The notes under the pieces were generated by a model. It was not told the origin of the DNA. It searched no databases and saw nothing but the letters and a program-made list of their open reading frames with translations. A stretch of DNA of 64,000 nt, from the NCBI GenBank assembly GCA_037576195.1, contig CM075103.1:38701250-38765249 (forward strand). Direction: 5' to 3'. The translations under genes were made by a program, and so were the position numbers. Source of the DNA: Phytoseiulus persimilis (taxonomy: Eukaryota; Arthropoda; Arachnida; Mesostigmata; Phytoseiidae). Each line of letters starts with the position of its first letter. Within the stretch, counting starts at the first letter, position 1. Positions 40,825-51,941 of this stretch are shown here, piece by piece.

Positions 40825-43766
40825 AGCCTGTTCCCGCTCCGCCGGGGCACTGGAGTGAGATGAGTTCAGATATTTAACACGGTAAAGGAAGAGGTGAGGT
40901 TGAGCTATCGAACTTCGGACTTCAAGCAGGTTCACCACAGCGACCAAATGAGTGAACAAGGGTGAAAATGAGTCAACATGTCATAGTTCCTCACCGTGGG
41001 GAACTCTTTCTCCCCTTCGAAAACTCATCCCATTTGGAGCGTGTACTCCCTTCCCATCCATGGGACCAAAGTCAGCATCATACAGACTCTGGGAGCTCAT
41101 CCATACCCCTGCGGACGTGTTTTGTCGAGATAACTGCAACGCGATCAGCCCGTGGCGGAGCCGAGGGTGGAAGAAACTCGAAAAAATATTAAAGACTTGA
41201 AACTTAAAATTTGGTCCGGAAAACATGTCCGATATCTCCTTCCCTGTTATAATTCATCTGAATTCGGCGTTCATGAGTATTTCCACGTTCCGACAGGAAC
41301 TGAAGAGGAACCTCATCCTCCATCTACTCTCTTTCGATGATAGGGAAGCCCTCGATGAAACTGACACGAAAGCAGAAAAGTCTCCTGATACTTTTTGTGG
41401 CTTTTCATTCTGTGGGCTCCATAATGCGAGCTCCAGTAGTATCGCCTCTTTGACTCATTCTCGCCAAATCTGTTGACCACGTCGAGATATTCCGCGGATG
41501 AATGAGGCGCTCAACGAGTGAACTAAAGCTGGCTCGGATTCACAGAGCTCGTACGACTCGAGGAATCGCTCGAAACTGCGTTCGGTAAACTTTTGAAACG
41601 GAGCGTACCGCCAGGCTCAGCCTGCGATGTTCCGGATGTGAAAATTTTTGGTTCCTCGAAAATAGCGGTTTCCGATACCTCACCGATTCCCTCATGGGAC
41701 GTGTTCCCTTGGAAAGTCCGTTGTGAGGTGTGCTGAGGAGCGGGAGCCAAGTTACCCCCGTAACAAAATCGCTTTTCCAACGAGCCTCCCCTGGCTCCGC
41801 CCTTTGCAATAGCTCCCGCTCAACGACGAGATTATCTGTGGGGAAGAATCCGGGAACCCTTCAGAACCACAATCAGCTAAGACACGGAAAACTACTATCG
41901 GGCGCCACAAGTCTCGCTGAGAAATTCTCAGTGATCGTTCTTCTGCTGAATGGAATGAGCATATGTTGGGTCTCCAATTCAGTGGAGTCCTTGTTTATGA
42001 ACGCACTCAGTTCAGGTTTGAGCTCCTGCAGTAGTTTCCAACATGAACTCTCGTTGGGATGAATAAGAGAGCTTTCAATTTGCGGGGAGCCTCGCCTGCA
42101 GAATATAAGGACTTCGGTTTTTAAACTGCGAGCAGATGCAGTTTATCCTCCTAAACCATGAATTACGGGCTCCTCGAGTCAACTGGCTGATTGAATCGTA
42201 CATCGAGACTTCTGTGGGTTGAGGGGAAGTCAGAGACATTTCACGATGAGGAGTTTCTCTCAGGAGTCAACGTGGATTAGTCATCAACTTGTGAGAGCTT
42301 CGCTTGTTGAACTTGGCTTGCTCCCGGTTGCACGTCGTCTCGAGAACTCGGATCGCGAAGATTTATCGTTCGATGCTCGCAGACCGAGTTCCCAAACGAT
42401 ACAGAGGAACGAGCTCTTGAGAAGCGTCGGGTGTGCCTGGATGGGCTTCGTACGTTGCGTTGAACGACTCGGAATGCGGCGAAGAGCGAAGAGTTCGAAC
42501 TTGTTCAATGCGGTTTTGCGGGGATCACTCGGAATGCGGTCGTCAGCTTCGATTTCTGCCGAGCACTTCTCGAGGGCTCGTGCGAGCGGCATCCAGAGAA
42601 ATTGGATTCTGGATCTTTGGGAGCCCCGTTGGGATTCGTAGCAGAATCGAGCGGTGCCCGATGAATCTTTAGCTCATTTTTTTACTGTGGTGAGATGTCT
42701 GATATGTCGTGTAATCGTTCGTCTGGTGAAATCATATCAGATCGACATGCGCCTTCGCCCACAACGACTCCGCCGCTTCGCCGATCTTGATTAAACTCGC
42801 CCCGACCCCCTCGCACTCTCACACTCAACGAGGAGTCTGAGCTTAAAACCCCGGACGGAGGCTGCACAGACTCATAGTCAGCTCGGACGAGTGATAATCG
42901 ACTCGCCGATCGCCGCGTGCTCTACCAGCGGACATCAGCGGAGGGTGTCCGCGATGTGAGTTGAGAGTGCGATTCGGTGGAGGGCGATTCGCGCTTTGCA
43001 CAGCGGCAAGGTCACGCATCGAATAGAGAGCAAACGCAATCGCCGACGACACCGAAAACTGAGGCACTCCCGAGAATCGGTATATGAAGTATCCCACCCA
43101 GAACCAACCCTCCTCAGTGGAGCATCCAAGGCAGACCAGTCGAGAAGCGCCCAAGCTGCAGAGAGGCGTAAGAGGGCGAAACTTGAGCCCTGGCGTTGAA
43201 ACTGTCGGGGTGTTCGACGCCTCCCAGTGGATGAGGAGCTGATCCTGAAGTGCTCCGAGCTCAGGATCCTGGACGTGACCAACACGAAACTCACAGAAGA
43301 GGACGTGCGGGTCTTATGCGAACCTTGACGACGCTCGAGGAGGTTCACTTCGACCGCGATCAGGACAACGCGGCGACGAAGAAGAGGCACCCATTTTTGA
43401 GGAAAACGATGCATGTTTTGAGGAGAGATGCTCCCATCTTCGACGAGGTCGAAGTTGTCGACGAGGACGAAGTTGTCGACGAGGGCGGTGAAGTCGACCA
43501 GGATGTGGGCATCGAAGAGGGATATGACTCTGGCTGAGATCCCCGTGCCGTCGGTCCCTTCCCTCTGATACATTCCCCGGGAGCTCGTCCATTCTATAAT
43601 AGTTCTTGGAGGGGACCGGTAGCCCGCTCTTGTTCTCTTCGATCGGCGGTTTGTTTTGTGGTCCAGGTTGGATATGAGCTTGATCAGCTTAGGTAGAAAG
43701 CTTAGGTAGCTAATGTAGACGTACAAGTAGCCGGAAGATGAAGAGTCTCACCGAATTTTTAATAAA
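40825..43766 (+). pseudogene. Array unit 2: BACK-like segment plus LRR-like gene, many indels
   Basis: A complete unit: leader from GGAGCCTGTTCCCG, BACK-like segment about 42160-42400, exon A homologue near 42748 (one C missing after ATG), LRR-like last exon from ATG 43084, acidic tail VEVVDEDEVVDEGGEVDQ ending GYDSG at 43537, AATAAA at 43761-43766. Compared with units 4 and 5 it has many one-base losses in C or G runs (for example CCTCCCAGTGG for CCTCCCCAGTGG). These could be true decay or uncorrected read errors. Confidence 0.6.
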
Positions 43767-44152
43767 ATTAAGGACGATTCCATTTCTATGCATTGATCGC
43801 GTATTTCTTCTGCCCGACTTATCATGAGGAGGAACCGAGGCGATGGAAACTGAGAACGAAAAATCCTAAAGCCCTTCAGTCAGGAGGTTCCAGTGGCATC
43901 ATTGGAGAGTACCTCCACAGACTGCCAGGCATGATTCTTCTTTTTCTTCGCGGAGAGTGCCTCGCCCTCGATTGTTATACTAACTGAACGAAGATCACCA
44001 AAGTTGGCTGCCTGGAGTTTTCAGCCTCGAGTCAGATCCTGAAGCCAGGATGGGCCCACAGTCTTCAGTATTTAACATCTGGACAATATTGTGTTTAGGT
44101 TCGCCCAAGAATGAGAATGCTGTCATCGAGAGAAGACACCGTTCTCCCTCTG
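43767..44152. other. Spacer after a GYDSG-type unit
   Basis: No gene. Contains CCACAGACTGCCAGGCATGATTC, repeated at about 51707 and 63614, and GTCAGATC...CAGTCTTCAGTATTTAACATC. The same spacer follows unit 4, but the spacer after GYYSG-type units is different. Confidence 0.6.
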
Positions 44153-46984
44153 GAGCCTGTTCCCGCTCCGCGGGCACTGGAGTGAGATGAGTTCAATGCC
44201 TCAATATATGTTAAGAGTTCGGTGTTGATGTCGCTCCCTAGATATTTACACGGTAAAGGAAGAGGTGAGGTTGAGCTATCGAACTTCGGACTTCAAGAGC
44301 AAGTTCACCACAGCGACCAAATGAGTGAACAAGGGTGAAAATTGAGTGAACAGGTCAATAGTTCCTCAACCGTGTGGGAACTCTCTCCCCTTCGAAAACT
44401 CATCCACATTTGAAGCGTGTACTTCCCTTCCCCATCCATGGGACCAGAGTCAGCATCATACAGACTCTGGGAGCTCATCCTTCCCTGAGGACGTGTTTGA
44501 TGTCGAGATACCTGCAAACGCGATCAGCCCGTGCGGAGCCGGAGGGTGGAAGAAACTCGAAAAAATATTAAAGAACTTGAAACTAAAATTTGGTCCGAAA
44601 AAACATGTCCGATATCTCCCTTCCCTGTGATAATTCATCTGAATTTTGGCAGTTCATGAGTATTTCCACGTTCACGACAGGAACTGAAGAGAAACCTCAT
44701 CCTCCAATCCTCTCTTTCGATGATAGGGAAGCCCGTCGATGAAAGTTGAGGCGAAAGCAGAAAAGTCTCCTGATATTTTTTGTGGCTTTTCATTCTGTGG
44801 CTCCATAATGCGGAACTCACAGTAGTTCGCCTCTTTGACTCATTCTCCCAAATCTGTTGACCACGGTCGAGATATTCCGCCGGATGAATGAGGCGCTCAA
44901 CGAGTGAACTAAAAGCGGCTCGGATTCACAGAGCTCGTACGACTCGAGGAATCGCTCGAAACTGCGTTCGGTAACTTTTGAAAAGAGCGACGCCAGGCTC
45001 AGCCTGCGATGTTCCGGATGTGAAAATTATTGGTTCCTCGAAAATAGCGGTTTCCGATACCTCACCCGATTCCCTCATGGGACGTGTTTCCTGGAAAAGT
45101 CCGTGTGAGGTGTGCTGAGGAGCGGGAGCCAAGTTCCCCGTAACAAATCGCTTTCCAACGAGCCTCCCCTGGCTCCGCCCTGCAATAAGCTCCCGCTCAA
45201 CGATGAGATTATCTGTGGGGAAGAATCCGGGAACATTTCAGAACCACAATCAGCTAAGATACGTGAAAAACTACGTATCGGCGCCACAAGTCTCGCTGAA
45301 AATTCTCAAGTGATCGTTCTTCTGCTGAAATGGAAATGAGCATATAGCTGGGTCTCCAATTCAGGTGGAGTCCTTGTTTATGAAACGCACTCAGTTCAGG
45401 TTTGAGCCTCCTGCAGTAAGGTTGCCGACATGACTCTCGTGGGATGAAATAAGAGAGCTTTCAATTTGCGGGGGAGCCTCGCCTGCAGAATAAGGACTTC
45501 GGTTTTACGCTGCGAGCAGATGCAGTCTATCCTCCTAAACAATGAATTACGTGCTCCTCGAGTCAACTGGCTGATTGAATCTTACATCGAGACTTCTGTG
45601 GGTTTGAGGGAAGTCAGAGACATTTCACGTGAGGAGTTTCTCTCAGGAGTCAGCGTGGATGTTGTCATCAATACTTGTGAGAGCTTCGCTTGTGAGACTG
45701 GCTTGCTCCCGGTTGCACGTCGTCTCGAGAACTCGGATCGCAAAGATTTATCGTTCGATGCTCGCAGACCGAGTTCCCAAACGATCCCAGAGGAACGAGC
45801 TCTTGAGAAGCGTCGGGGTGGGCCTGGATGGGCTTCGTACGTTGCGTTGAACGACTCGGAATGCGGCGAAGAGTTCGAACTTTGTTCAATGCGGTTTTGC
45901 GGGGATCACTCGGAATGCGCTCGTCAGCTTCGATTTTCTGCCGAGCACTTCTCGGAGGGCTCGTGCGAGCGGCATCCAAGAGTAATTGGATTCTGGAATC
46001 TTTGGGAGCCCCGTTGGGATTCGTAGCAGAATCGAGCGGGGCCCGATGAATCTTTAGCTCAATTTTTACTGTGGTGAGATGTCTGATATTGTAGTGTAAT
46101 CGTTCGTTTCTGGTGAAATCATATCAGATCGACATGCCGCCTTCGCCCACAACGACTCCGCCGCTTCGACCGATCTTGATTAAACTCTCCCGACCCCTCG
46201 CACTCTCACACTCAACGAGGAGAGTCTGAGCTTAAAACCCCGGACGGAGGCTGCACAGACTCATAGTCAGCTCGGACGAGTGATAAATCGACGTCGCCGA
46301 TCGCCGCGTGCTCTACCAGCGGACATCAGTGGGGGGTCGCGAGTGTGATTTTGAGAGTGCTCGGTGGAGGGCGATTCGCGCTTTGCACATCGGCAAGGTC
46401 ACGCATGAATAGAGACAAACGCAATCGCCGACGACACCGAAAACTGAGGCACTCCGAGAATCGGTATATGAAGTATCCCACCCAGAACCAACCCTCCTCA
46501 AGGTGAGCATCCAAGGCAGACCAGTCGAGAAAGCGCCCAAGCTGCAGAGAGGCGTGAGAGGGCGAAACTTGAGGCCAAGGGTGAAGCTGTCGGGGTGTTC
46601 GAACGCCTCCCCAGTGGATGATGGAGCTGATCCTGAAGTGCTCCGAGCTCAGGATCCTGGACGTGACCAACAGGAAACTCACAGAAGAGGACGTGCGGGT
46701 CGTTATGCGAACCTTGACGACGCTCGAGGAGGTTCACTTCGACCGCGATCAGGACAACGCGGGCGACGAAGAGGATGCTCCGATGTTCGACGGGGACGAA
46801 AAAGTCGACGATGAAGATGGATATTACTCTGGGTGAAATCCCCTGCCGTCGCCCCCACGTCTCTCGGTACATTCCGGGGAGCTCGTCAGTCGTCCGGGTT
46901 GAAGATGAAGTTGGTCAGCTTAGGTAGCTTAGGTAGACGTTCGTGTAGCCGAAAGATGACGAGTCTCACAGGATTTTCAATAAA
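44153..46984 (+). pseudogene. Array unit 3 (GYYSG type)
   Basis: Complete unit with the BACK-like segment open (45466-46026, separate entry), exon A homologue from ATG 46134, last exon from ATG 46468, and tail EKVDDEDGYYSG with stop at 46836; AATAAA at 46979-46984. The exon-A intron acceptor is changed from CAG to CAT, and the last exon has a lost base near 46580, so the LRR-like product is probably not made intact here. Confidence 0.6.
45466..46026 (+). CDS. BACK-like coding segment of array unit 3
   Basis: 186 codons open, without an ATG at the start, so probably an internal exon or the rest of a longer frame. Residues about 28-95 (NWLIESYIETSVG, REEFLSGVSVDVVI, ACETGLLPVARRLE) follow the BACK domain pattern of BTB proteins: Y-x-x-x-x-F/V, EEFLxL, DxxIxxxxS, ExxLLxVxxxWxxxD. 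The same segment is in units 2, 4 and 5, where GGTTTGAGGG reads GGTTGAGGGG and puts a TGA in frame. I did not find a convincing BTB domain upstream; the region before it is broken into short frames. Assignment is by pattern only. Confidence 0.4.
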   Translation: MRGSLACRIRTSVLRCEQMQSILLNNELRAPRVNWLIESYIETSVGLREVRDISREEFLSGVSVDVVINTCESFACETGLLPVARRLENSDRKDLSFDARRPSSQTIPEERALEKRRGGPGWASYVALNDSECGEEFELCSMRFCGDHSECARQLRFSAEHFSEGSCERHPRVIGFWNLWEPRWDS

Positions 46985-47160
46985 ATTAAGAACGATTCCA
47001 TTCCCATACTATGTTTGCAATTTTCTTCAGCCCGACTTCTCGACAGAAGGTACCGAGCCATGGTATACGGAGAACGCAAATCCCGATGCCCTTCAGTCAG
47101 GAAGGTTCCAAAAGCATCACTGAAAAGCTCTCATCGAGAAGAAGCACGTTCTCCCCCTCT

Positions 47161-49088
47161 GGAGCCTGTTCCCGCTCCGCCGGGCACTGGAGTGAGATGA
47201 GTTCAATGCTCAATATATGTTAAGAGTTCGTGTTGATGTCGCTCCCTAGATATTTTACACGGTAAGGAAGGGTGAGGTTGAGCTATCGAACTTCGGACTT
47301 CAAGAGCAAGTTCACCACAGCGACCAATGATTGAACAAGGGTGAAAATGAGTCAACATGTCAATAGTTCCTCACCGTGGGGAACTCTCTCCCCTCCGAAA
47401 ACTCATCCACATTGAAGCGTGTACTTCCCTTCCCCATCCATGGGACCAAAGTCAGCATCATACAGACTCTGGGAGCTCATCCATTCCTGAGGACGTGTTT
47501 GATGTCGGGATACCTGCAACGCGATCAGCCCGTGGCGGAAGGCCGGAGGGTGGAAGAAACTCGAAAAAATATTAAAGAACTTGAAACTTAAAATTTGGTC
47601 CGAAAAAACATGTCCGATATCTCCTTCCCTGTGATAATTCATCTGAATTTTGGCGTTCATGAGTATTTCCACGTTCACGACAGGAACTGAAGAGAAACCT
47701 CATCCTCCATGTACTCTCTTTCGATGATGGGGAAGCCCTCGATGAAAGTTGAGACGAAAGCAGAAAAGTCTCCTGATATTTTTTGTGGCTTTTCATTCTG
47801 TGGCTCCATAATGCGGAGCTCACAGTAGTTCGCCTCTTTGACTCATTCTCCCAAATCTGTTGACCACGGTCGAGATATTCCGCGGATGAATGAGGCACTC
47901 AACGAGTGAACTAAAGCGGCTCGGATTCACAGAGCTCGTACGACTCGAGGAATCGCTCGAAACTGCGTTCGGTAAACTTTTGAAACGAGCGACGCCAGGC
48001 TCAGCCTGCGATGTTCCGGATGTGAAAATTTTTGGTTCCTCGAAAGTAGCGGTTTCCGATACCTCACCCGATTCCCTCATGGGACGTGTTTCCTGGAAAG
48101 TCCGTTGTGAGGTGTGCTGAGGAGCGGGAGCCAAGTTCCCCCGTAACAAAATCGCTTTTCCAACGAGCCTCCCCTGGCTCCGCCCTTGCAATAAGCTCCC
48201 GCTTAACGACGAGATTATCTGTGTCGAAGAATACGGGAACCCTTCAGAACCACAATCAGCTAAGATACGTGAAAACTACGTATCGGCGCCACAAGTCTCG
48301 CTGAGAAATTCTCAGTGATCGTTCTTCTGCTGAAATGGAAATGAGCATATAGTTGGGTCTCCAATTCAGGTGGAGTCCTGGTTTATGAAACGCACTCAGT
48401 TCAGGTTTGAGCCTCCTGCAGTAAGGTTGACGACATGACTCTCGTTGGGATGAAATAAGAGAGCTTTCAATTTGCGGGGGAGCCTCGCCTGCAGAATATA
48501 AGGACTTCGGTTTTACGCTGCGAGCGGATGCAGTTTATCCTCCTGAACCATGACTTACGTGCTCCTCGAGTCAACTGGCTGATTGAATCGTACATCGAGA
48601 CTTCTGTGGGTTGAGGGGAAGTCAGAGACATTTCACGTGAGGAGTTTCTCTCAGGAGTCAACGTGGATGTTGTCATCAATACTTGTGAGAGCTTCGCTTG
48701 TGAGACTGGCTTGCTCCCGGTTGCACGTCGTCTCGAGAACTCGGATCGCAAAGATTTATCCTTCGATGCTCGCAGACCGAGTTCCCAAACGATACCAGAG
48801 GAACGAGCTCTTGAGAAGCGTCGGGTGGGCATGGATGGGCTTCGTACGTTGCTTGAACGACTCGGAATGCGGCGAAGAGCGAAGAGTTCGAACTTTGTTC
48901 AATGCGGTTTTGCGGGGATCACTCGGAAAGCGGTCGTCAGCTTCGATTTCTGCCGAGCACTTCTGGGAGGGCTCGTGCGAGCGGCATCCAAGAGTAATTG
49001 GATTCTGGAATCTTTGGGAGCCCCGTTGGGATTCGTAGCAGAATCGAGCGGGCCCGATGAATCTTTAGCTCATTTTTTACTGTGGTGA
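47161..49088 (+). pseudogene. Array unit 4, first half: leader and BACK-like segment
   Basis: Starts GGAGCCTGTTCCCGCTCC. Short frames only up to 48120, including 47890-48120 (ELVRLEESLETAFGKLL), which recurs in the other units. The BACK-like segment covers about 48563-48770 with an in-frame TGA after SVG; after it the frame is open to 49088 (SFDFCRALLGGLVRAAS ... FLLW). Whether these are exons of one gene cannot be settled by eye; the repeated retention of the same short frames suggests real exons or a shared pseudogene. Confidence 0.4.
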
Positions 49089-49143
49089 GATGTCTGATAT
49101 TGTAGTGTAATCGTTCGTTCTGGTGAAATCATATCAGATCGAC

Positions 49144-49807
49144 ATGCCGCCTTCGCCCACAACGACTCCGCCGCTTCGACCGATCTTGATTAAACTCCCC
49201 CGACCCCCTCGCACTCTCACACTCAACGAGGAGAGTCTGAGCTTAAAACCCCGGACGGAGGCTGCACAGACTCATAGTCAGCTCGGACGAGTGATAAATC
49301 GACGTCGCCGATCGCCGCGTGCTCTACCAGCGGACATCAGCGGGGGGGTCCGCGAGTGAGTTTGAGAGTGCTCGGTGGAGGGCGATTCGCGCTTTGCGCA
49401 GCGGCAGGGTCACGCATCGAATAGAGAGCGAACGCAATCGCCGACGACATCGAAAACTGAGGCACTCCGAGAATCGGTATATGAAGTATCCCACCCAGAA
49501 CCAACCCTCCTCAAGTGGAGCATCCAAGGCAGACCAGTCGAGAAGCGCCCAAGCTGCAGAGAGGCGTAAGAGGGCGAAACTTGAGGCCCAAGGGTTGAAG
49601 CTGTCGGGGTGTTCGACGCCTCCCCAGTGGATGATGGAGCTGATCCTGAAGTGCTCCGAACTCAGGAGCCTGGACGTGACCAACAGGAAACTCACAGAAG
49701 AGGACGTGCGGGTCGATATGCGAACCTTGACGACGCTCGAGGAGGTTCACTTCGACCGCGATCAGGACAACGCGGGCGACGAAGAGGATGCTTCGATGTT
49801 CCATTGA
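49144..49807 (+). CDS. LRR-like small basic/acidic protein, unit 4 (2 exons, 205 aa)
   Basis: Model: exon A 49144-49355, intron 49356-49401 (46 nt, GTGAGT...GCGCAG), exon B 49402-49807. Exon A gives a Pro- and Arg-rich N-terminus (MPPSPTTTPPLRP, INRRRRSPRA). Exon B gives RNRRRHRKLRHSEN and AAERRKRAKLEAQ (nuclear-localisation-like basic runs), then two LRR-like repeats: LKLSGCSTPPQWMMELILKC and SELRSLDVTNRKLTEEDV with MRTLTTLEEVHF, and a short acidic end (GDEEDASMFH). Splicing joins the phases exactly, and unit 5 has the same model. The LRR pattern is of the Cys-containing FBXL type, but no F-box is seen. Function unknown. Confidence 0.6.
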
Positions 49808-51195
49808 GGCACTCTGAGGATCGGATTATGAACTATCCCACCCAGAACCAACCCTCCTCAAGTGGAGCATCCAAGGCAGACCAGTCGAGAAGCGCCCAAG
49901 CTGCAGAGAGGCGTAAGAGGGCGAAACTTGAGGCCCAGGCGTTGAAGCTGTCGAGGTGTTCGACGCCTCCCCAGTGGATGATGGAGCTGATCCTGAAGTG
50001 CTCCGAGCTCAGGATCCTGGACGTGACCAACAGGAAACTCACAGAAGAGGACGTGCGGGTCGTTATGCGAACCTTGACGACGCTCGAGGAGGTTCACTTC
50101 GACCGCGATCAGGACAACGCGGGCGACGAAGAGGATGCTTCGATGTTCCACTGAGGCACTCTGAGGATCGGATTATGAAGTATCCCACCCAGAACCAACC
50201 CTCCTCAAGTGGAGCATCCAAGGCAGACCAGTCGAGAAGCGCCCAAGCTGCAGAGAGGCGTAAGAGGGCGAAACTTGAGGCCCAAGGGTTGAAGCTGTCG
50301 GGGTGTTCGACGCCTCCCCAGTGGATGATGGAGCTGATCCTGAAGTGCTCCGAACTCTGGAGCCTAGACGTGACCAACACGAAACTCACAGAAGAGGACG
50401 TGCGGGTCGTTATGCGAATCTTGACGACGCTCGAGGAGGTTCACTTCGACCGCGATCAGGACAACGCGGGCGACGAAGAGGATGCTTCGATGTTCCATTG
50501 AGGCACTCTGAGGATCGGATTATGAACTATCCCGCCCAGAACCAACCCTCCTCAAGTGGAGCATCCAAGGCAGACCAGTCGAGAAGCGCCCAAGCTGCAG
50601 AGAGGCGTAAGAGGGCGAAACTTGAGGCCCAGGCGTTGAACCTGTCGGGGTGTTCGACGCCTTCCCAGTGGATGATGGAGCTGATCCTGAAGTGCTCCTA
50701 ACTCAGGATCCTGGACGTGACCAACACGAAACTCACAGAAGAGGACGTGCGGGTTGTTATGCGAACCTTGACGACGCTCGAGGAGGTTCACTTCGACCGC
50801 GATCAGGACAACGCGGGCGACGAAGAGGATGCTTCGATGTTCCATTGAGGCACTCTGAGGATCGGATTATGAACTATCCCACCCAGAACCAACCCTCCTC
50901 AAGTGGAGCATCCAAGGCAGACCAGTCGAGAAGCGCCCAAGCTGCAGAGAGGCGTAAGAGGGCGAAACTTGAGGCCCAGGCGTTGAACCTGTCGGGGTGT
51001 TCGACGCCTCCCCAGTGGATGATGGAGCTGATCCTGAAGAACTCCGAGCTCAGGATCCTGGACGTGACCAACACGAAACTCACAGAAGAGGACGTGCGGG
51101 TCGTTATGCGAACCTTGACGACGCTCGAGGAGGTTCACTTCGACCGCGATCAGGACAACGCGGGCGACGAAGAAGAGGCACCCATTTTTGAGGAA
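49481..51195 (+). repeat. Five tandem 347-bp copies of the last exon (unit 4)
   Basis: Copies begin at ATG 49481, 49828, 50175, 50522 and 50869, exactly 347 bp apart. The first four each end ...SMFH and TGA, 20 bp before the next ATG, giving repeated 108-codon frames; copy 4 has a TAA (TCCTAACTC, near 50699) in place of TCCGAACTC. The fifth runs on into the long acidic tail. The copies are 95 percent or more alike by eye. Only the first is preceded by exon A, so the others are either alternative last exons or silent. Confidence 0.85.
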
Positions 51196-51329
51196 AACGA
51201 TGCATGTTTGAGGGAGAAGATGCTCCTATCTTCGACGAGGTCGAAGTTGTCGACGAGCACGAAGTTGTCGACGAGGGCGGTGAAGTCGACCAGGATGTGG
51301 GCATCGAAGAGGGATATGACTCTGGCTGA
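50869..51329 (+). pseudogene. Final last-exon copy of unit 4 with acidic tail (GYDSG type)
   Basis: Open from ATG 50869 through the LRR-like core to EEEAPIFEENDACL. The acidic tail (APIFDEVEVVDEHEVVDEGG ... GYDSG, stop 51327-51329) lies in another frame; the shift is at GCATGTTTGAGG, where unit 2 has four T's. Unit 2 has its own small indel six bases further on. So no copy in the window has this tail fully in frame. Confidence 0.55.
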
Positions 51330-51549
51330 GATCCCCGTGCCGTCGGTCCCTTCCCTCTGATACATTCCCGGGAGCTCGTCCATTCTAGTTCTTGGGAGGG
51401 GAACCGGTAGCCCGCTCTTGTTCCTCTTCGATCGGCGGTTTGTTTTGTGGTCCAGGTTGGATATGAGCTTGATCAGCTTAGGTAGAAAGCTTAGGTAGCT
51501 AATGTAGACGTACAAGTAGCCGGAAGATGAAGAGTCTCACCGAATTTTT

Positions 51550-51555
51550 AATAAA
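51550..51555 (+). terminator. AATAAA signal of unit 4
   Basis: TTTTTAATAAAATTAAGG about 220 bp after the stop, matching 43761-43766 in unit 2. The stretch 51556-51941 is a spacer without a gene. Confidence 0.55.
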
Positions 51556-51941
51556 ATTAAGGACGATTCCATTTCTATGCATTGATCGCGTATTTCTTCT
51601 GCCCGACTTCTCATGAGGAGGAACCGAGGCCATGGAACACTGAGAACGAAAAATCCTAAAGCCCTTCAGTCAGGAAGGTTCCAATGGCATCATTGGAGAG
51701 TACCTCCACGGACTGCCAGGCATGATTCTTCTTTTTCTCGCGGAGAGTGCCTCGCCCTCGATTGTTATACTAACTGAACGAAGATCCCCAAAGTTGGCTG
51801 CCTGGAGTTTTCAGCCTCGAGTCAGATCATGAAGCCCGGATGGGCCCACAGTCTTCAGTATTTAACATCTGGACAATATTGTGTTTAGGTTCGCCCAAGA
51901 ATGAGAATTGCTGTCATCGAGAGAAGACACGTTCTCCCCTC

